Notes: generated from the letters alone by a model not told the origin. A stretch of DNA of 32,885 bases from Bdellovibrionales bacterium (GCA_020850015.1 JADZFF010000063.1:1-32885); one strand, 5' to 3'. Counted from the stretch's first letter, positions 15,726 to 25,345 are shown. Numbers and translations: made by a program.

Positions 15726-16031
15726 GTGCTGATCGGGGGAAGACTTCAACGCCTGGGGCGTGGGCTCGCCGTGGCCAGTGTTGGGGCTCGGGCGCCAGCG
15801 AAGGTCCACGCCGTGCAGATTCTTCCGGTCCCCTCCGCGCTGGAGCGCATCGATCTTCCCACGAAGACCTATCGAGCGAAGCCCCAGACAAGCTACCCCG
15901 AAGTGCCCTCAGCGATGGCGGAGCTTCCGGCCCGAGAGAGGCGGCAAAACGCGGGCCCCTCGGCTGGCCCTCAGGCCGCGCCCCACCGCGTGCCCGCGCA
16001 GCAGGAGCTTGAGCCTGCTCCGCTTCGGTGA
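15726..16031 (+). CDS. Small proline/alanine-rich hypothetical protein
   Basis: I do not recognise this 101-residue product. It starts at a GTG preceded by GAGGGGGG, has a weakly signal-like N-terminus (LGRGLAVASVGARAPAKVHA) and then a polar, proline-rich body (PVPSALERIDLPTKTYRAKP, ending QQELEPAPLR). It ends 7 bp before the von Willebrand A gene, so the two would form an operon. The competing frame here is extremely arginine-rich and joins the N-terminus of the downstream gene; it looks like a shadow. An AT-rich TTAAAAT (15691-15697) upstream could be a -10 element, but no -35 fits well. Confidence 0.4.
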   Translation: MLIGGRLQRLGRGLAVASVGARAPAKVHAVQILPVPSALERIDLPTKTYRAKPQTSYPEVPSAMAELPARERRQNAGPSAGPQAAPHRVPAQQELEPAPLR

Positions 16032-16038
16032 GGCGCGC

Positions 16039-16923
16039 ATGACGGATTCACGCCCCCGGCGCGAGTTGAGGTTCATGGTCGCTTCCGCGCTCGCGCTGGC
16101 CGCGTCGGCGGCCGCCCATGCCGCCGACCCCATCCAGTTCGTCTTCGACGCCTCGGGCAGCATGTCGGCCAACGCCTCGGGCCGCGAGAGCCGGATCGAG
16201 GCCGCCCGCAAGGCCATGGCGCAGCTGGCGCGCTCCCCATCCGCGCTGGGGCTGACCGTGATCGGCGGTGGCCTGGGTTGCGTGCACTCATCGCCTCTGT
16301 TTCCCGCGCTCGGCGCGGGTTCGCGGATCGTGGAGGCGGTGGATCGGCTCCGCCCCTCCGGACTGACGCCCCTTTCAGACGGGATCCGTTCCGCGGGCGA
16401 CGCACTGGAGGCCGACCGCCGTGCCCGGCCCTCGGGTCAGCGGAGTATCCTGGTGCTGACCGACGGACTTGAGACCTGCGGAGGCGACCCCTTCGCCGCC
16501 GCGCGGGAGCTCCGCGGCCGTGATGGGGCGCTTTCCATTCATGTCATCGGGTTCAACGTCCGGGGCGCGGCCCGGCATCAGCTGAACCGCCTCGCGCAGG
16601 AGGGCGGCGGGAGCTTTCAGACGGCGGCCACGGCGGGAAGCCTTTCCAAGGCGATCGAGAACGTGGTGAGCGGTGAGTTCCTGCCCCAGGCCACGTCCGA
16701 GCCCGAGTCGGGGTCGGGCGGGCGCGGGCCGCTCGCGGACCCCGACAGTTTCTCGAGCGAGATCGACTTCGGGGATGCCCAATCGGCCGAACGCCAGGCC
16801 GACCTGAGCCCGCTCGAGGCCAAGCCCTCTCCCGAGCCCACGCCCCTCAAGGCGAAAGAGGCCCCCGTTTCGGACGCTCCCGCGCTCCACACCGAGGAGT
16901 TGCCGCCGCTCCCGATGCTCTGA
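16039..16923 (+). CDS. Secreted von Willebrand factor A domain protein
   Basis: The 294-residue product has a signal peptide (basic MTDSRPRRELR, then MVASALALAASAAAHA) followed by a VWA domain beginning at IQFVFDASGSMSANASG. The metal-ion-dependent adhesion site is complete: DASGS, the threonine in SGLTPLSDGI, and the aspartate in ILVLTDGLETCGGD. VWA domains bind protein partners through a Mg2+ or Ca2+. Two cysteines (GCVH, TCGG) may form a disulfide. Residues about 215-294 are low-complexity, rich in Pro, Glu and Ser, without a membrane anchor. The ATG at 16039 was chosen because the signal peptide starts there; the frame upstream is an arginine-rich shadow. Function is unknown. Confidence 0.8.
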   Translation: MTDSRPRRELRFMVASALALAASAAAHAADPIQFVFDASGSMSANASGRESRIEAARKAMAQLARSPSALGLTVIGGGLGCVHSSPLFPALGAGSRIVEAVDRLRPSGLTPLSDGIRSAGDALEADRRARPSGQRSILVLTDGLETCGGDPFAAARELRGRDGALSIHVIGFNVRGAARHQLNRLAQEGGGSFQTAATAGSLSKAIENVVSGEFLPQATSEPESGSGGRGPLADPDSFSSEIDFGDAQSAERQADLSPLEAKPSPEPTPLKAKEAPVSDAPALHTEELPPLPML

Positions 16924-16973
16924 GCCGCCCCTCCAGCCCGGCCCTCCAAAGTGGACCTGCGTCGTCTGGGCGC

Positions 16974-17002
16974 TTGATTCCGGAGCGTATTCTGGTTACA
17001 CC
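16974..17002 (+). promoter_or_regulatory. Candidate sigma-70 promoter of fusA
   Basis: TTGATT and TACACC are spaced by 17 bp in the 108-bp gap before fusA. Transcription would start near 17009, leaving a short leader with AGAGAGG before the ATG at 17032. Confidence 0.5.
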
Positions 17003-17031
17003 CCTTCGAAACTCACAAGAGAGAGGCTTCC

Positions 17032-19142
<2,111 letters not shown>

Positions 19143-19143
<1 letters not shown>

Positions 19144-19167
19144 CGGCAGGAGCCGCTACTCCGTCAG
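19143..19167 (+). repeat. 25-bp direct repeat, copy 1, starting in the fusA stop codon
   Basis: The copy begins GCGGCAGGAGCCGCTACTCC and continues with GTCAG. It is identical to 19207-19231. With the preceding TA it folds as TAGCGGC-AGGA-GCCGCTA (19141-19158), which includes the fusA stop codon. Confidence 0.8.
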
Positions 19168-19183
19168 TGCATCAGCACTGACG
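19162..19183 (+). repeat. Perfect 9-bp hairpin downstream of fusA
   Basis: CGTCAGTGC (19162-19170), loop ATCA, GCACTGACG (19175-19183). It overlaps the end of the first 25-bp repeat copy. There is no T tract, so it is more likely an mRNA-stabilising or repeat structure than the terminator. Confidence 0.6.
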
Positions 19184-19206
19184 CGTAGCAGGATGCGGAG
19201 CGGAGG

Positions 19207-19231
19207 GCGGCAGGAGCCGCTACTCCGTCAG
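19207..19231 (+). repeat. 25-bp direct repeat, copy 2
   Basis: Identical over 25 bp to 19143-19167, with starts 64 bp apart. It contains GCGGC-AGGA-GCCGC, so it folds like copy 1, but it is not followed by the 9-bp hairpin. Confidence 0.8.
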
Positions 19232-19239
19232 AGATTCGA

Positions 19240-19277
19240 GGGCCGGCGGGGAGCGATCCTCGCCGGCCCTTTTCTTT
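19240..19277 (+). terminator. Rho-independent terminator of fusA
   Basis: GGGCCGGCG (19240-19248), a 12-nt loop, CGCCGGCCC (19261-19269), then TTTTCTTT. This is the clearest intrinsic terminator in the window. It lies about 100 bp after the fusA stop, behind the repeat copies. Confidence 0.85.
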
Positions 19278-19439
19278 AGGGAAGGCGAACGGTCGCGAAC
19301 GAGGGCTGGTCCGTTGGCCGGTCGAGGTTGTCTGTGATGCTCCGCGAGGCGCGCTCATAGTCGCTGTCGTAAAATCCGAGAGGATCTCGAGGATTGAAAG
19401 TGGCGCTGCGCATTATCGCTCTGTCGCGGGTAATGGAAT

Positions 19440-19469
19440 TTGGCAGGCAGGGCGCGCGGGCCTTAACAT
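19440..19469 (+). promoter_or_regulatory. Candidate promoter of the adenylate-kinase-like gene
   Basis: TTGGCA and TAACAT are separated by 18 bp, 25 bp before the ATG at 19494. The remaining part of the gap after the fusA terminator (19278-19439) shows no gene I can support. Confidence 0.4.
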
Positions 19470-19493
19470 GGTCTGCTTCGGGGGAACTTCACC

Positions 19494-20375
19494 ATGCTCG
19501 TACTTCTCTTCGGCCCGCCCGGCTCCGGGCGCTCCACTCAAGGCGGGATGCTCGAGAACCGCTGGGGTATCCTGCATCTGTCCACGAGCCAGCTCCTCAG
19601 GCGCGAGATGGGGCTGGGTTCCGCGCTTGGAAAACAGGCCATGGCCTACATCGCCGACGGCAAGCTCGTGCCGGACGACTTGGTATATCGGATCGTGGCG
19701 CATCACCTGGAGCGCACGCCCCCGGGGAAGAGCATCGTTTTGAACGGATTTCCGCGGACGGTCACCCAGCTCGAGGGCTTTCAGGGGTTTCTCTCGGAGA
19801 AGGACCTCAAGATCACGCACGCCGTGGAGCTCGACATGCCGATCGACGAGCTCCAGCGCCGCGTACGGGGAAGGCGCGTGTGCACCCAGTGCGCGTACAC
19901 CTACCATGCGGCCTACAAACCGCCGCAGATCGAGAATCTCTGCGACCACTGCAGCCGCGCCGTGGAGCCCAGGCCCGACGACGCGCCCGAGGTGCTCGCG
20001 AAGAAGCTCGAGTCCTACGGACAGCTTCGGGTGCCGCTCATCAAGCGCCTCCAGAAGACGGGCGTGAAGTACGCGGCCGTCGACGCTCTGGGCGCCGTGG
20101 AGATCGTGCTGCGGCGGATCTCGGAGGCCCTGGGACTTCGGGAGGACCTCACGCCCGAGGGCGATCCGCTGCAGAAGCTGCTTTCGAGCGGGATCCTGAT
20201 CCACTGCGCGAGCTGCAAGAAGATCGTGCACGCCACGCATAACGAGCTCGAGGAGTACGCGGCGGCCGAGATCAAGGTACCCGTCTCGACGACGCTCCCG
20301 GATCAGCGCCTGTTCGGGTTCGTGAGCGAGAAGAGCGGAAAGGCCACGCAGGTCGGTGAGCGCCGCGGGCGCTAG
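19494..20375 (+). CDS. Degenerate adenylate kinase paralogue with zinc LID and C-terminal CxxC extension
   Basis: The fold follows adenylate kinase (ATP + AMP to 2 ADP): P-loop, NMP-binding and LID regions align with E. coli Adk almost residue for residue. Key residues are changed. The P-loop reads GPPGSGRST, so the ATP-binding lysine (K13) is an arginine. The GFPRT block starts with N84 in place of D84, and the arginine equivalent to R167 is a lysine (AKKLESY). R36, R88 and the LID arginines are kept. The LID has four cysteines (C120, C123, C140, C143), as in zinc-type Adk. Beyond the normal end there are about 75 extra residues with HCASCKKIVH (C218, C221). The length is 293 against about 215. 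It is probably a regulatory or altered-specificity paralogue; catalytic activity is doubtful. Confidence 0.82.
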   Translation: MLVLLFGPPGSGRSTQGGMLENRWGILHLSTSQLLRREMGLGSALGKQAMAYIADGKLVPDDLVYRIVAHHLERTPPGKSIVLNGFPRTVTQLEGFQGFLSEKDLKITHAVELDMPIDELQRRVRGRRVCTQCAYTYHAAYKPPQIENLCDHCSRAVEPRPDDAPEVLAKKLESYGQLRVPLIKRLQKTGVKYAAVDALGAVEIVLRRISEALGLREDLTPEGDPLQKLLSSGILIHCASCKKIVHATHNELEEYAAAEIKVPVSTTLPDQRLFGFVSEKSGKATQVGERRGR

Positions 20376-20390
20376 CGCGCCGGGAGGGGA

Positions 20391-21152
20391 CTAGAACCCG
20401 TCCCCCGGCTCGCCTGAGGCCTCGGGCTGAGCGTGGGAACCCACGCTTTCTTCCCGCGCGAGCACCAGGGGGAGCGATCCATCGAGCTCGATCGGACGCC
20501 TGGATGCCGAGGCGCCGTCGTGGCTGCGCGTGAGGCGGCCAAGGCTGAGCACGCGGGTGCTGCCTCCGTCGCCATCGAGATCCATGCTTCTCACCTGGTA
20601 CAGGGTGTGTGTCCGCGCCCGTTCTCCGGTGGTGAGTCCGCAGCCGGTGATCTCGACACGCGTCTCGACGGCCCAGCCGCCGCCTTCGCAGCCTCCGGGG
20701 TGCGACACCTCGTACTCCTCGGCGCGCTCCGGGGCGTGGATCGTGAGGTACTCGCGCTCGGTGATCAGCTCGAGCTGGATCGCGCCTTCCGTGTCTTGAA
20801 CCGGCCCGCCCACGCGCACGCTTCCCGAGCGTTCGAGCAGCTCCAGAGGCTGAGTGCAATCTTCGCCGGCGTAGAGCACGCGCGACTGCTTGAAATCGGT
20901 GCCGTCGAAGGCGAGCAGGTGCCGCACGTGAAGAACGGGAGTCGCCACAGGGCTATCGGAGCCGGCCTCCTCTTCCAGGTTGCCAGGGTCGATGGCCAGG
21001 AGCGGGCGATAGGCCACGCAACCGGAAGCCCAATCTTCCAGCAGCGGCGAGCGTTTCAGGGAATCCGCGGGGCCGCAGGCCGCGAGCAGCACGACGGTCG
21101 CGAGTCCCGCGCCCGCGCTGCTTAGAAGGAGGTTCGTGGGAAGGCCCATCAT
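20391..21152 (-). CDS. Putative lipoprotein of unknown function
   Basis: I do not recognise the family. The 253-residue product has a lipoprotein signal (MMGLPTNLLLSSAGAGLAT, then VVLLAACG) with lipobox LAAC. The mature part is polar with several cysteines (SGCVAYR, GEDCTQPL, GGCEGGG, ITGCGL) that may form disulfides, and alternating strands suggest a beta-rich domain. A longer frame from a TTG at 21170 would begin inside the likely promoter (21161-21189), so the ATG pair at 21152/21149 is preferred. No Shine-Dalgarno sequence precedes it, and the predicted transcript would begin almost at the ATG. It is convergent with the adenylate-kinase-like gene (15 bp gap). Confidence 0.72.
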   Translation of the reverse strand: MMGLPTNLLLSSAGAGLATVVLLAACGPADSLKRSPLLEDWASGCVAYRPLLAIDPGNLEEEAGSDSPVATPVLHVRHLLAFDGTDFKQSRVLYAGEDCTQPLELLERSGSVRVGGPVQDTEGAIQLELITEREYLTIHAPERAEEYEVSHPGGCEGGGWAVETRVEITGCGLTTGERARTHTLYQVRSMDLDGDGGSTRVLSLGRLTRSHDGASASRRPIELDGSLPLVLAREESVGSHAQPEASGEPGDGF

Positions 21153-21160
21153 CGGGCGGC

Positions 21161-21189
21161 ACTCTATCAATCCATACTGTAATGGTCAA
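21161..21189 (-). promoter_or_regulatory. Candidate sigma-70 promoter of the lipoprotein gene
   Basis: On the minus strand, TTGACC (21189-21184) and TAGAGT (21166-21161) are separated by 17 bp. Transcription would begin near 21154, only a few bases before the ATG at 21152. Confidence 0.5.
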
Positions 21190-21225
21190 GTATTCAGAGC
21201 CCGACCCCGTGTTACACTGGTGCAG

Positions 21226-22035
21226 ATGGCGCTTAGTGCACGGATGCCCACGCTTTCATTGGCTTTTGTGGCCTTAGTGGTTTTTGCGCCGCTTGGGCCG
21301 CCTGAAGCCCACGCCATCGACTTCGGCCTGCCGATCGATCCCTCCAATTTCGATCCCGACTCCGCCCTGCCGAGCGACCTCAAAGAGGTACTGGCGCTCA
21401 CCGTGGGCGTGACCGCGGATCATCGGGCTCAGGCGGGCGCCGACGCCCTCAATGACGTCGGTATCGGCGTGGAGCTCGGGATCCAGGTCTCGCTCGTGAA
21501 GACACCCCCTGATCTCGGGCCTACCCTGGCCAAGTACGACATCGGCGGAGGCGACTTGCCCTTCCTGCCCATGGCGAAGGCCACGGTGGCGAAGGGCTTT
21601 GGGAAGAGGGTGGACATCGGGCTTTCGCTGCTCGCGTACTCCGGCAAGGTGATCGCGGGCGGCGACTTCAAGCTCCTCCTCTGGAACGCGGAGGAAGGGC
21701 CCGCGGTGGCTTTCCGGCTGGCCTACACCTCGGCGAGCTTTGATCCCGTGTTCACGGACACCTGGACGCCGCAGCTCGTGGTTTCACGCCGCCTCGCCTT
21801 CGCCGATCCCTACCTTGGCCTGGGCGTGAACCACGTGCTCGGCCGGATCGTGTTCAAGGTGGACGGTCCTACGGGTCCGGCCACGATCGAGGGCACCACG
21901 GAGGTGAGCACCTTTCTCGCCTTCATCGGCGTGGGGTTTCGCCTCGGGCCCACCGGCTTGAAGCTCGGCATCGAAGGCACCTACAGCAGCGCGGACATGT
22001 CGAGCCTCACGACCAAGATCGGGATGCAGTTCTAA
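21226..22035 (+). CDS. Secreted beta-barrel-like protein of unknown function
   Basis: The 269-residue product has a signal peptide (MALSARMPTLSLAFVALVVF, ending PEAHA near residue 29). The mature protein has glycine-rich amphipathic stretches such as VGIGVELGIQVSLV, RVDIGLSLLAYSGKVI, YLGLGVNHVLGRIVFKV and LAFIGVGFRLGPTGLKLGIE, and ends TTKIGMQF with a terminal phenylalanine. These features are typical of outer-membrane beta-barrels of 8 to 12 strands. No specific family is recognised. The ATG at 21226 is chosen because it begins the signal peptide; the open frame 90 bp upstream overlaps the divergent promoter. TTACACT a few bases before the ATG could be a -10 element, giving a very short leader. 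Confidence 0.75.
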   Translation: MALSARMPTLSLAFVALVVFAPLGPPEAHAIDFGLPIDPSNFDPDSALPSDLKEVLALTVGVTADHRAQAGADALNDVGIGVELGIQVSLVKTPPDLGPTLAKYDIGGGDLPFLPMAKATVAKGFGKRVDIGLSLLAYSGKVIAGGDFKLLLWNAEEGPAVAFRLAYTSASFDPVFTDTWTPQLVVSRRLAFADPYLGLGVNHVLGRIVFKVDGPTGPATIEGTTEVSTFLAFIGVGFRLGPTGLKLGIEGTYSSADMSSLTTKIGMQF

Positions 22036-22120
22036 TCCGCGCGGCGGGCGGGGGTCTCCTCAAGGTCCTTCCATTACCTCTCATGGAGGTTAGGGATCAT
22101 GGCCCTCCTTGGCCGGCGGG

Positions 22121-22136
22121 GGCCCATCCATGGGCC
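22121..22136. terminator. Short GC-rich hairpin between convergent genes
   Basis: GGCCCA-TCCA-TGGGCC in the 145-bp gap between the barrel-like gene and the M13-like gene. It has no T tract on either side, so a terminator role is only a guess. The gap holds no gene I can support. Confidence 0.3.
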
Positions 22137-22180
22137 ACAACAAACCCGCGCTTCGCCCTCCTGGCGCGCGCGGCTTGAAA

Positions 22181-23521
22181 CTAGCGGCTGTCGGGGCCGT
22201 CGGGCAGGAAGGTCGCGCCCTCGAGGGTGCAGGCCACAGGGGCGGTGGTGGAGTCCCACTCGCACTCGAAGCGGGTATGGATCTCGGGCGTGAAGCGCAG
22301 AAGCGCCTCGATGCGGTAGCGGCCCGTGGGGTGAAACTCGCCGGGGGCATCGTCGCCGTCGCAGAAGTTCTGCAGGGACTCGCGGAGGAAGGCCAGGGCC
22401 TGGGTGTCGGTGATCGGCTGGCCCGCGGCCGCCATCGCCCGGAAATGCTCCTCGAGAACCTGCGTTCCCCAGATGTCGGCCGAGATCTCGCGCATACGCG
22501 GCTCCGTGGCCTCGGGTACGTACTCCGCCTGTTCCTCGGCGCAGGACGCGAACCGCGAGTAGGCTCCCGAGTAAAGGGGTACGGTGGCGTCGAATCTGTG
22601 CCCGATCTCGTGGCCCAGCGTGCGCATCAGGTTGTGCTCGAAAGACACGAACCCGAACTCGGAGTCCACGGAGGCGCGGAGCATCTTGCCGGGGCAAACC
22701 ACCACGATCTCGCGGGCCCCCCAGGCGTATGCAAAGGCGTTGTCGTGCAGCCCGTCCGCGCCGCAGATGTCAGTGTAGCCCTGCTGGTAGTCCGCCAGGC
22801 CGGCGGCGTCGCTTCCGAAAAAGGCCGCGGCCGAGCGTGGCGTCACGAGCTCGATATTGTTTACGCTCGCCTGCATCCCGGCGGCGTAAATGGCTCGGGT
22901 GGCGGCGTTCCCTGGAAGGCTGCTCCTCTGTCGGGTGATCGCCGATCCCATCAGCGTTTTGACCTGGGTCAATGCGCCGGCCGTGGCCGTGTCGAGGTCG
23001 ATCAGGGCGGCGTCGCGCGCCCGATCAAATGCCCCGGCGATCGTCGCGATCTGATCGACGCGCAAAGTGGGAATGAGGGCCAGGTAGGCCTCAAGAGTGA
23101 ATTCCGCGTCCGTACCCGGCCAGACGCCCAGGCGGCGAGCTTCGACGCGCGCGGCGGCCACGGCTTTTCCCGCGATCGCGAGGGCCCGCGTGCGGAACGC
23201 GGTCTCGCGCTTCACATGAGCCGGCGGCACGGTACCCGGCTGGGGCACTCCGCAGATGGCGCCGTAAGGGTTTCGGCAGAAGTCCGAGCTGAAAGGCTCT
23301 CGGAGGTCGGGTCCGGTGTGCAATGCCGCGACATCTGCCGATCTCGCGGCAGGCGGGGCGCAGTCGCCCCCGGGGACCGGTCCGTCGCCTCCAGGAAGGA
23401 GCGAGGCCAACGCGGCCGATTCCCCGAAGCTCCGTCTGGCCATTCGCCCGCGATCGCAGCCGGGATGCGCGGCGGCGGGCTCGGCGCTCAGAAGTGCCAG
23501 GAGAAGGATCGTCGCGCTCAT
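22181..23521 (-). CDS. Secreted M13 (neprilysin-like) zinc metallopeptidase homologue
   Basis: The 446-residue product has a signal peptide (MSATILLLALLSAEPAAAH). The zinc site is HEIGH at residues 304-308 in LMRTLGHEIGHRFDA, and the third ligand is E345 in REISADIWG, matching the HExxH...ExxAD pattern of M13 peptidases. Near the C-terminus, DAPGEFHPTGRYRIEALLRF followed by TPEIHTRFEC matches the M13 block in which the substrate-binding arginine and final cysteine lie. It is shorter than typical M13 enzymes (about 650-700 residues), with a reduced N-terminal domain. Several cysteines suggest disulfides. The ATG overlaps the upstream gene's stop by 4 bp (23518-23521), so the two are coupled. 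It probably cleaves peptides outside the cytoplasm; the substrate is unknown. Confidence 0.78.
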   Translation of the reverse strand: MSATILLLALLSAEPAAAHPGCDRGRMARRSFGESAALASLLPGGDGPVPGGDCAPPAARSADVAALHTGPDLREPFSSDFCRNPYGAICGVPQPGTVPPAHVKRETAFRTRALAIAGKAVAAARVEARRLGVWPGTDAEFTLEAYLALIPTLRVDQIATIAGAFDRARDAALIDLDTATAGALTQVKTLMGSAITRQRSSLPGNAATRAIYAAGMQASVNNIELVTPRSAAAFFGSDAAGLADYQQGYTDICGADGLHDNAFAYAWGAREIVVVCPGKMLRASVDSEFGFVSFEHNLMRTLGHEIGHRFDATVPLYSGAYSRFASCAEEQAEYVPEATEPRMREISADIWGTQVLEEHFRAMAAAGQPITDTQALAFLRESLQNFCDGDDAPGEFHPTGRYRIEALLRFTPEIHTRFECEWDSTTAPVACTLEGATFLPDGPDSR

Positions 23522-23988
23522 GGTCCCACCGACTCTTTCAGATAGGCCTCCAGCAGCCGAACGGCATGGGGCATGCGCGGAGCTCCGCCGCTCTTCCCGT
23601 CGCCCAGTTGTTTCCGGACGATCTTGCCCTCCGCAAATTGCCCGCCTCGCTCCGCCGACCACTCCAGGAGCGGGGCCTCGAGGGGATCGGGCTTCTTCCA
23701 CTGAGGCTTGGCCGTCGGGGGCCTCGCGGACGCGTCGGGCCCCAGGATCACCTTTACCCGGGAATCCAGGGCCTCCCGATCCAGGGGGGCCTCGCGGGTG
23801 ACCCGTTCCGCCCGAAGGCGTCGAACCCGGCAGGCTTCCTTCTGCTCCACGCACAGCGCCCAGACCTCTTCCCGGCCGCCTCCCGAGATGTGGCGGACGA
23901 TCCTGAACTCCACCCGGGGAAGCGGCTTCGCCTCAGGGGGGGCAGCCCCGGCGGAAGCGGCACTGAGTAGAAGTACCAAGCCAAACAT
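23518..23988 (-). CDS. Small secreted protein of unknown function, operon partner of the M13-like peptidase
   Basis: The 156-residue product starts with a signal peptide (MFGLVLLLSAASAGA). The mature part is basic and proline-rich, with a strand-like segment (RVEFRIVRHISGGGREEVWA) and two cysteines (ALCVEQ, EACRVRR), which could form a disulfide. I recognise no family. A purine-rich GGGGGA precedes the ATG by about 10 nt. Its stop overlaps the peptidase start in an ATGA. Tight coupling suggests a chaperone, inhibitor or partner of the peptidase, but this is inference only. Confidence 0.68.
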   Translation of the reverse strand: MFGLVLLLSAASAGAAPPEAKPLPRVEFRIVRHISGGGREEVWALCVEQKEACRVRRLRAERVTREAPLDREALDSRVKVILGPDASARPPTAKPQWKKPDPLEAPLLEWSAERGGQFAEGKIVRKQLGDGKSGGAPRMPHAVRLLEAYLKESVGP

Positions 23989-24089
23989 GGACGAAGAATC
24001 CCCCGCCCCCCCAGGATAACATTTTCCGAGCGAACGGGTTTTATGCTGTCGTTTCAGCTCTTTGGGGCGTCAATCTCGCCCCGGTAGGC

Positions 24090-24461
24090 CTACTTCTTTT
24101 TCGGGGAAGAGGCCGGCTGCGCTGGGGCCTTGGCGTCTACCGGGGCCTTGGCATCCACGGGGTTCTTGGCCGGGGCGCTTTGCGTCGGGGGCGTCGCCGC
24201 AGGCAGGCCGTCGAACACGCTTTTCTTGTTCCCCCGGTTCCCGATGTACGAGAGCGCGAGCGAGGTGATCATGAATCCAGCCGCGATCACGGTGGTGGCG
24301 CGGGTGAAGAAGTTCGCGCCGCCGGAGCTTCCGAAGATGGTCTGGCTTGAGCCGCCGCCCAGGCCCGCCGTGAGGTCGCCGCCCCGCCCGGACTGAACCA
24401 GCACGAGCAGAATGAGCAGGAAACACAGGCCGACGTGGATCACGGTCACGAGTGTGGACAT
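24090..24461 (-). CDS. secG: Preprotein translocase subunit SecG
   Basis: SecG assists SecYEG in protein export across the inner membrane. The 123-residue product has the family's two transmembrane helices (VTVIHVGLCFLLILLVLVQS and TTVIAAGFMITSLALSYI) separated by the conserved loop SGRGGDLTAGLGGGSSQTIFG. The C-terminal 40 residues are low-complexity Ala/Pro/Lys with a VDAKAP repeat, longer than the E. coli tail. It is the last gene of the gap-pgk-tpi-secG cluster, 41 bp after tpiA, an arrangement common in proteobacteria. Confidence 0.94.
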   Translation of the reverse strand: MSTLVTVIHVGLCFLLILLVLVQSGRGGDLTAGLGGGSSQTIFGSSGGANFFTRATTVIAAGFMITSLALSYIGNRGNKKSVFDGLPAATPPTQSAPAKNPVDAKAPVDAKAPAQPASSPKKK

Positions 24462-24502
24462 GGGGAAGGAGATACCCCAGCAGGGCGGCGCCGGGCAAGT
24501 CG

Positions 24503-25345
24503 CTATCGGGCTGCCAGGGCGCCGGCCCGGAGCAGGGCCGCGTAGTCGGGGGCCTTCAGGCTCGCCCCTCCAACGAGGCCGCCATCGACGTCGGGGCAGG
24601 CCAGAAGCTCGGCCACGTTCGCGGGCGTGACGCTGCCGCCGTACAGGATCACGGCATTCTGGGCTGCCTGAGCGCCCAGGCGGGCGGCGAGGTCGCGTCG
24701 GATGAGGGCGTGGGCTTCCTGAGCCTGGGCGGGCGTGGCGGTAAGGCCCGTGCCGATGGCCCAGACGGGCTCATAGGCGATCCGAAGCCGGCCTTCGATG
24801 AGGGCCTTCGCCGCGCGCTCCCGCGCGTTCGGGTCGGACTGGGGAAGCGCTCCCGCGAGCTGGGCGAGCAGCACCGCCTCGGTGCGGCCCGACTCGCGCT
24901 CGGCTCGGGTTTCGCCCACGCAGAGAGTGACGTCCATGCCCTGATCGAGGGCGAAGGCCGTGCGGTCGCGCACGGAAGCGTCGGTTTCGCCGAAGAACTG
25001 TCGGCGCTCGCTGTGGCCCACGAGCGTGTGAGTGATGCCGATCTCCATGAGGAGGGGCGCGGAAAGCTCGGCGGTGAAGGCGCCCGAGTCTTTCCAGTGG
25101 ACGTTCTGGGAGCCGATCGCGACGGCGATTTCCGCCCTCTTCGAGAAGGCGGCCGCGGCCTCGCTTGCCGCCGCGAAGCTCACCGCGGGGACGTAAAGGA
25201 TCGCACGAAGTCTTCCATTGCCTGCCGCCTCCGCCACGCCCAGGATGTCCTCGCCCGCGAGGGCCTCGAAGAAGGCGCGCGCGGCCTTCGGGCCGTGGTT
25301 CATCTTCCAATTCCCGGCGATGACGATGGGGCGGGCGCGGCTCAT
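24503..25345 (-). CDS. tpiA: Triosephosphate isomerase
   Basis: The enzyme interconverts dihydroxyacetone phosphate and glyceraldehyde-3-phosphate. The 280-residue product is slightly longer than usual (about 250). It has the catalytic lysine in IAGNWKMNHG, the histidine in TLVGHSERRQFFGE, the catalytic glutamate and flexible loop in IAYEPVWAIGTG, and the phosphate-binding ends ILYGGSVTP and LVGGASLK. It is preceded by pgk with 13 bp between, so it is in the glycolytic operon. Confidence 0.97.
   Translation of the reverse strand: MSRARPIVIAGNWKMNHGPKAARAFFEALAGEDILGVAEAAGNGRLRAILYVPAVSFAAASEAAAAFSKRAEIAVAIGSQNVHWKDSGAFTAELSAPLLMEIGITHTLVGHSERRQFFGETDASVRDRTAFALDQGMDVTLCVGETRAERESGRTEAVLLAQLAGALPQSDPNARERAAKALIEGRLRIAYEPVWAIGTGLTATPAQAQEAHALIRRDLAARLGAQAAQNAVILYGGSVTPANVAELLACPDVDGGLVGGASLKAPDYAALLRAGALAAR

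Noticed and set aside
15760-16038. N-terminal extension of the VWA protein by 93 residues
   Set aside because: The extension is arginine/proline-rich, would bury the signal peptide inside the protein, and overlaps a better frame at 15726-16031.
22109-23545. Long plus-strand frame (about 480 codons) opposite the M13-like peptidase
   Set aside because: The minus-strand frame has a signal peptide, zinc motif and ATGA coupling. The plus frame is low-complexity Gly/Arg/Val with no motif.
24064-24082. GGGGCG-TCAATCT-CGCCCC hairpin after secG
   Set aside because: The stem is only 6 bp, and the flanking run is A in the direction of secG transcription, not T, so it does not qualify as an intrinsic terminator.
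24118-24165. Short tandem repeat (VDAKAP coding) at the end of secG
   Set aside because: SecG tails are commonly low-complexity. Two short units do not make a repeat array of interest.
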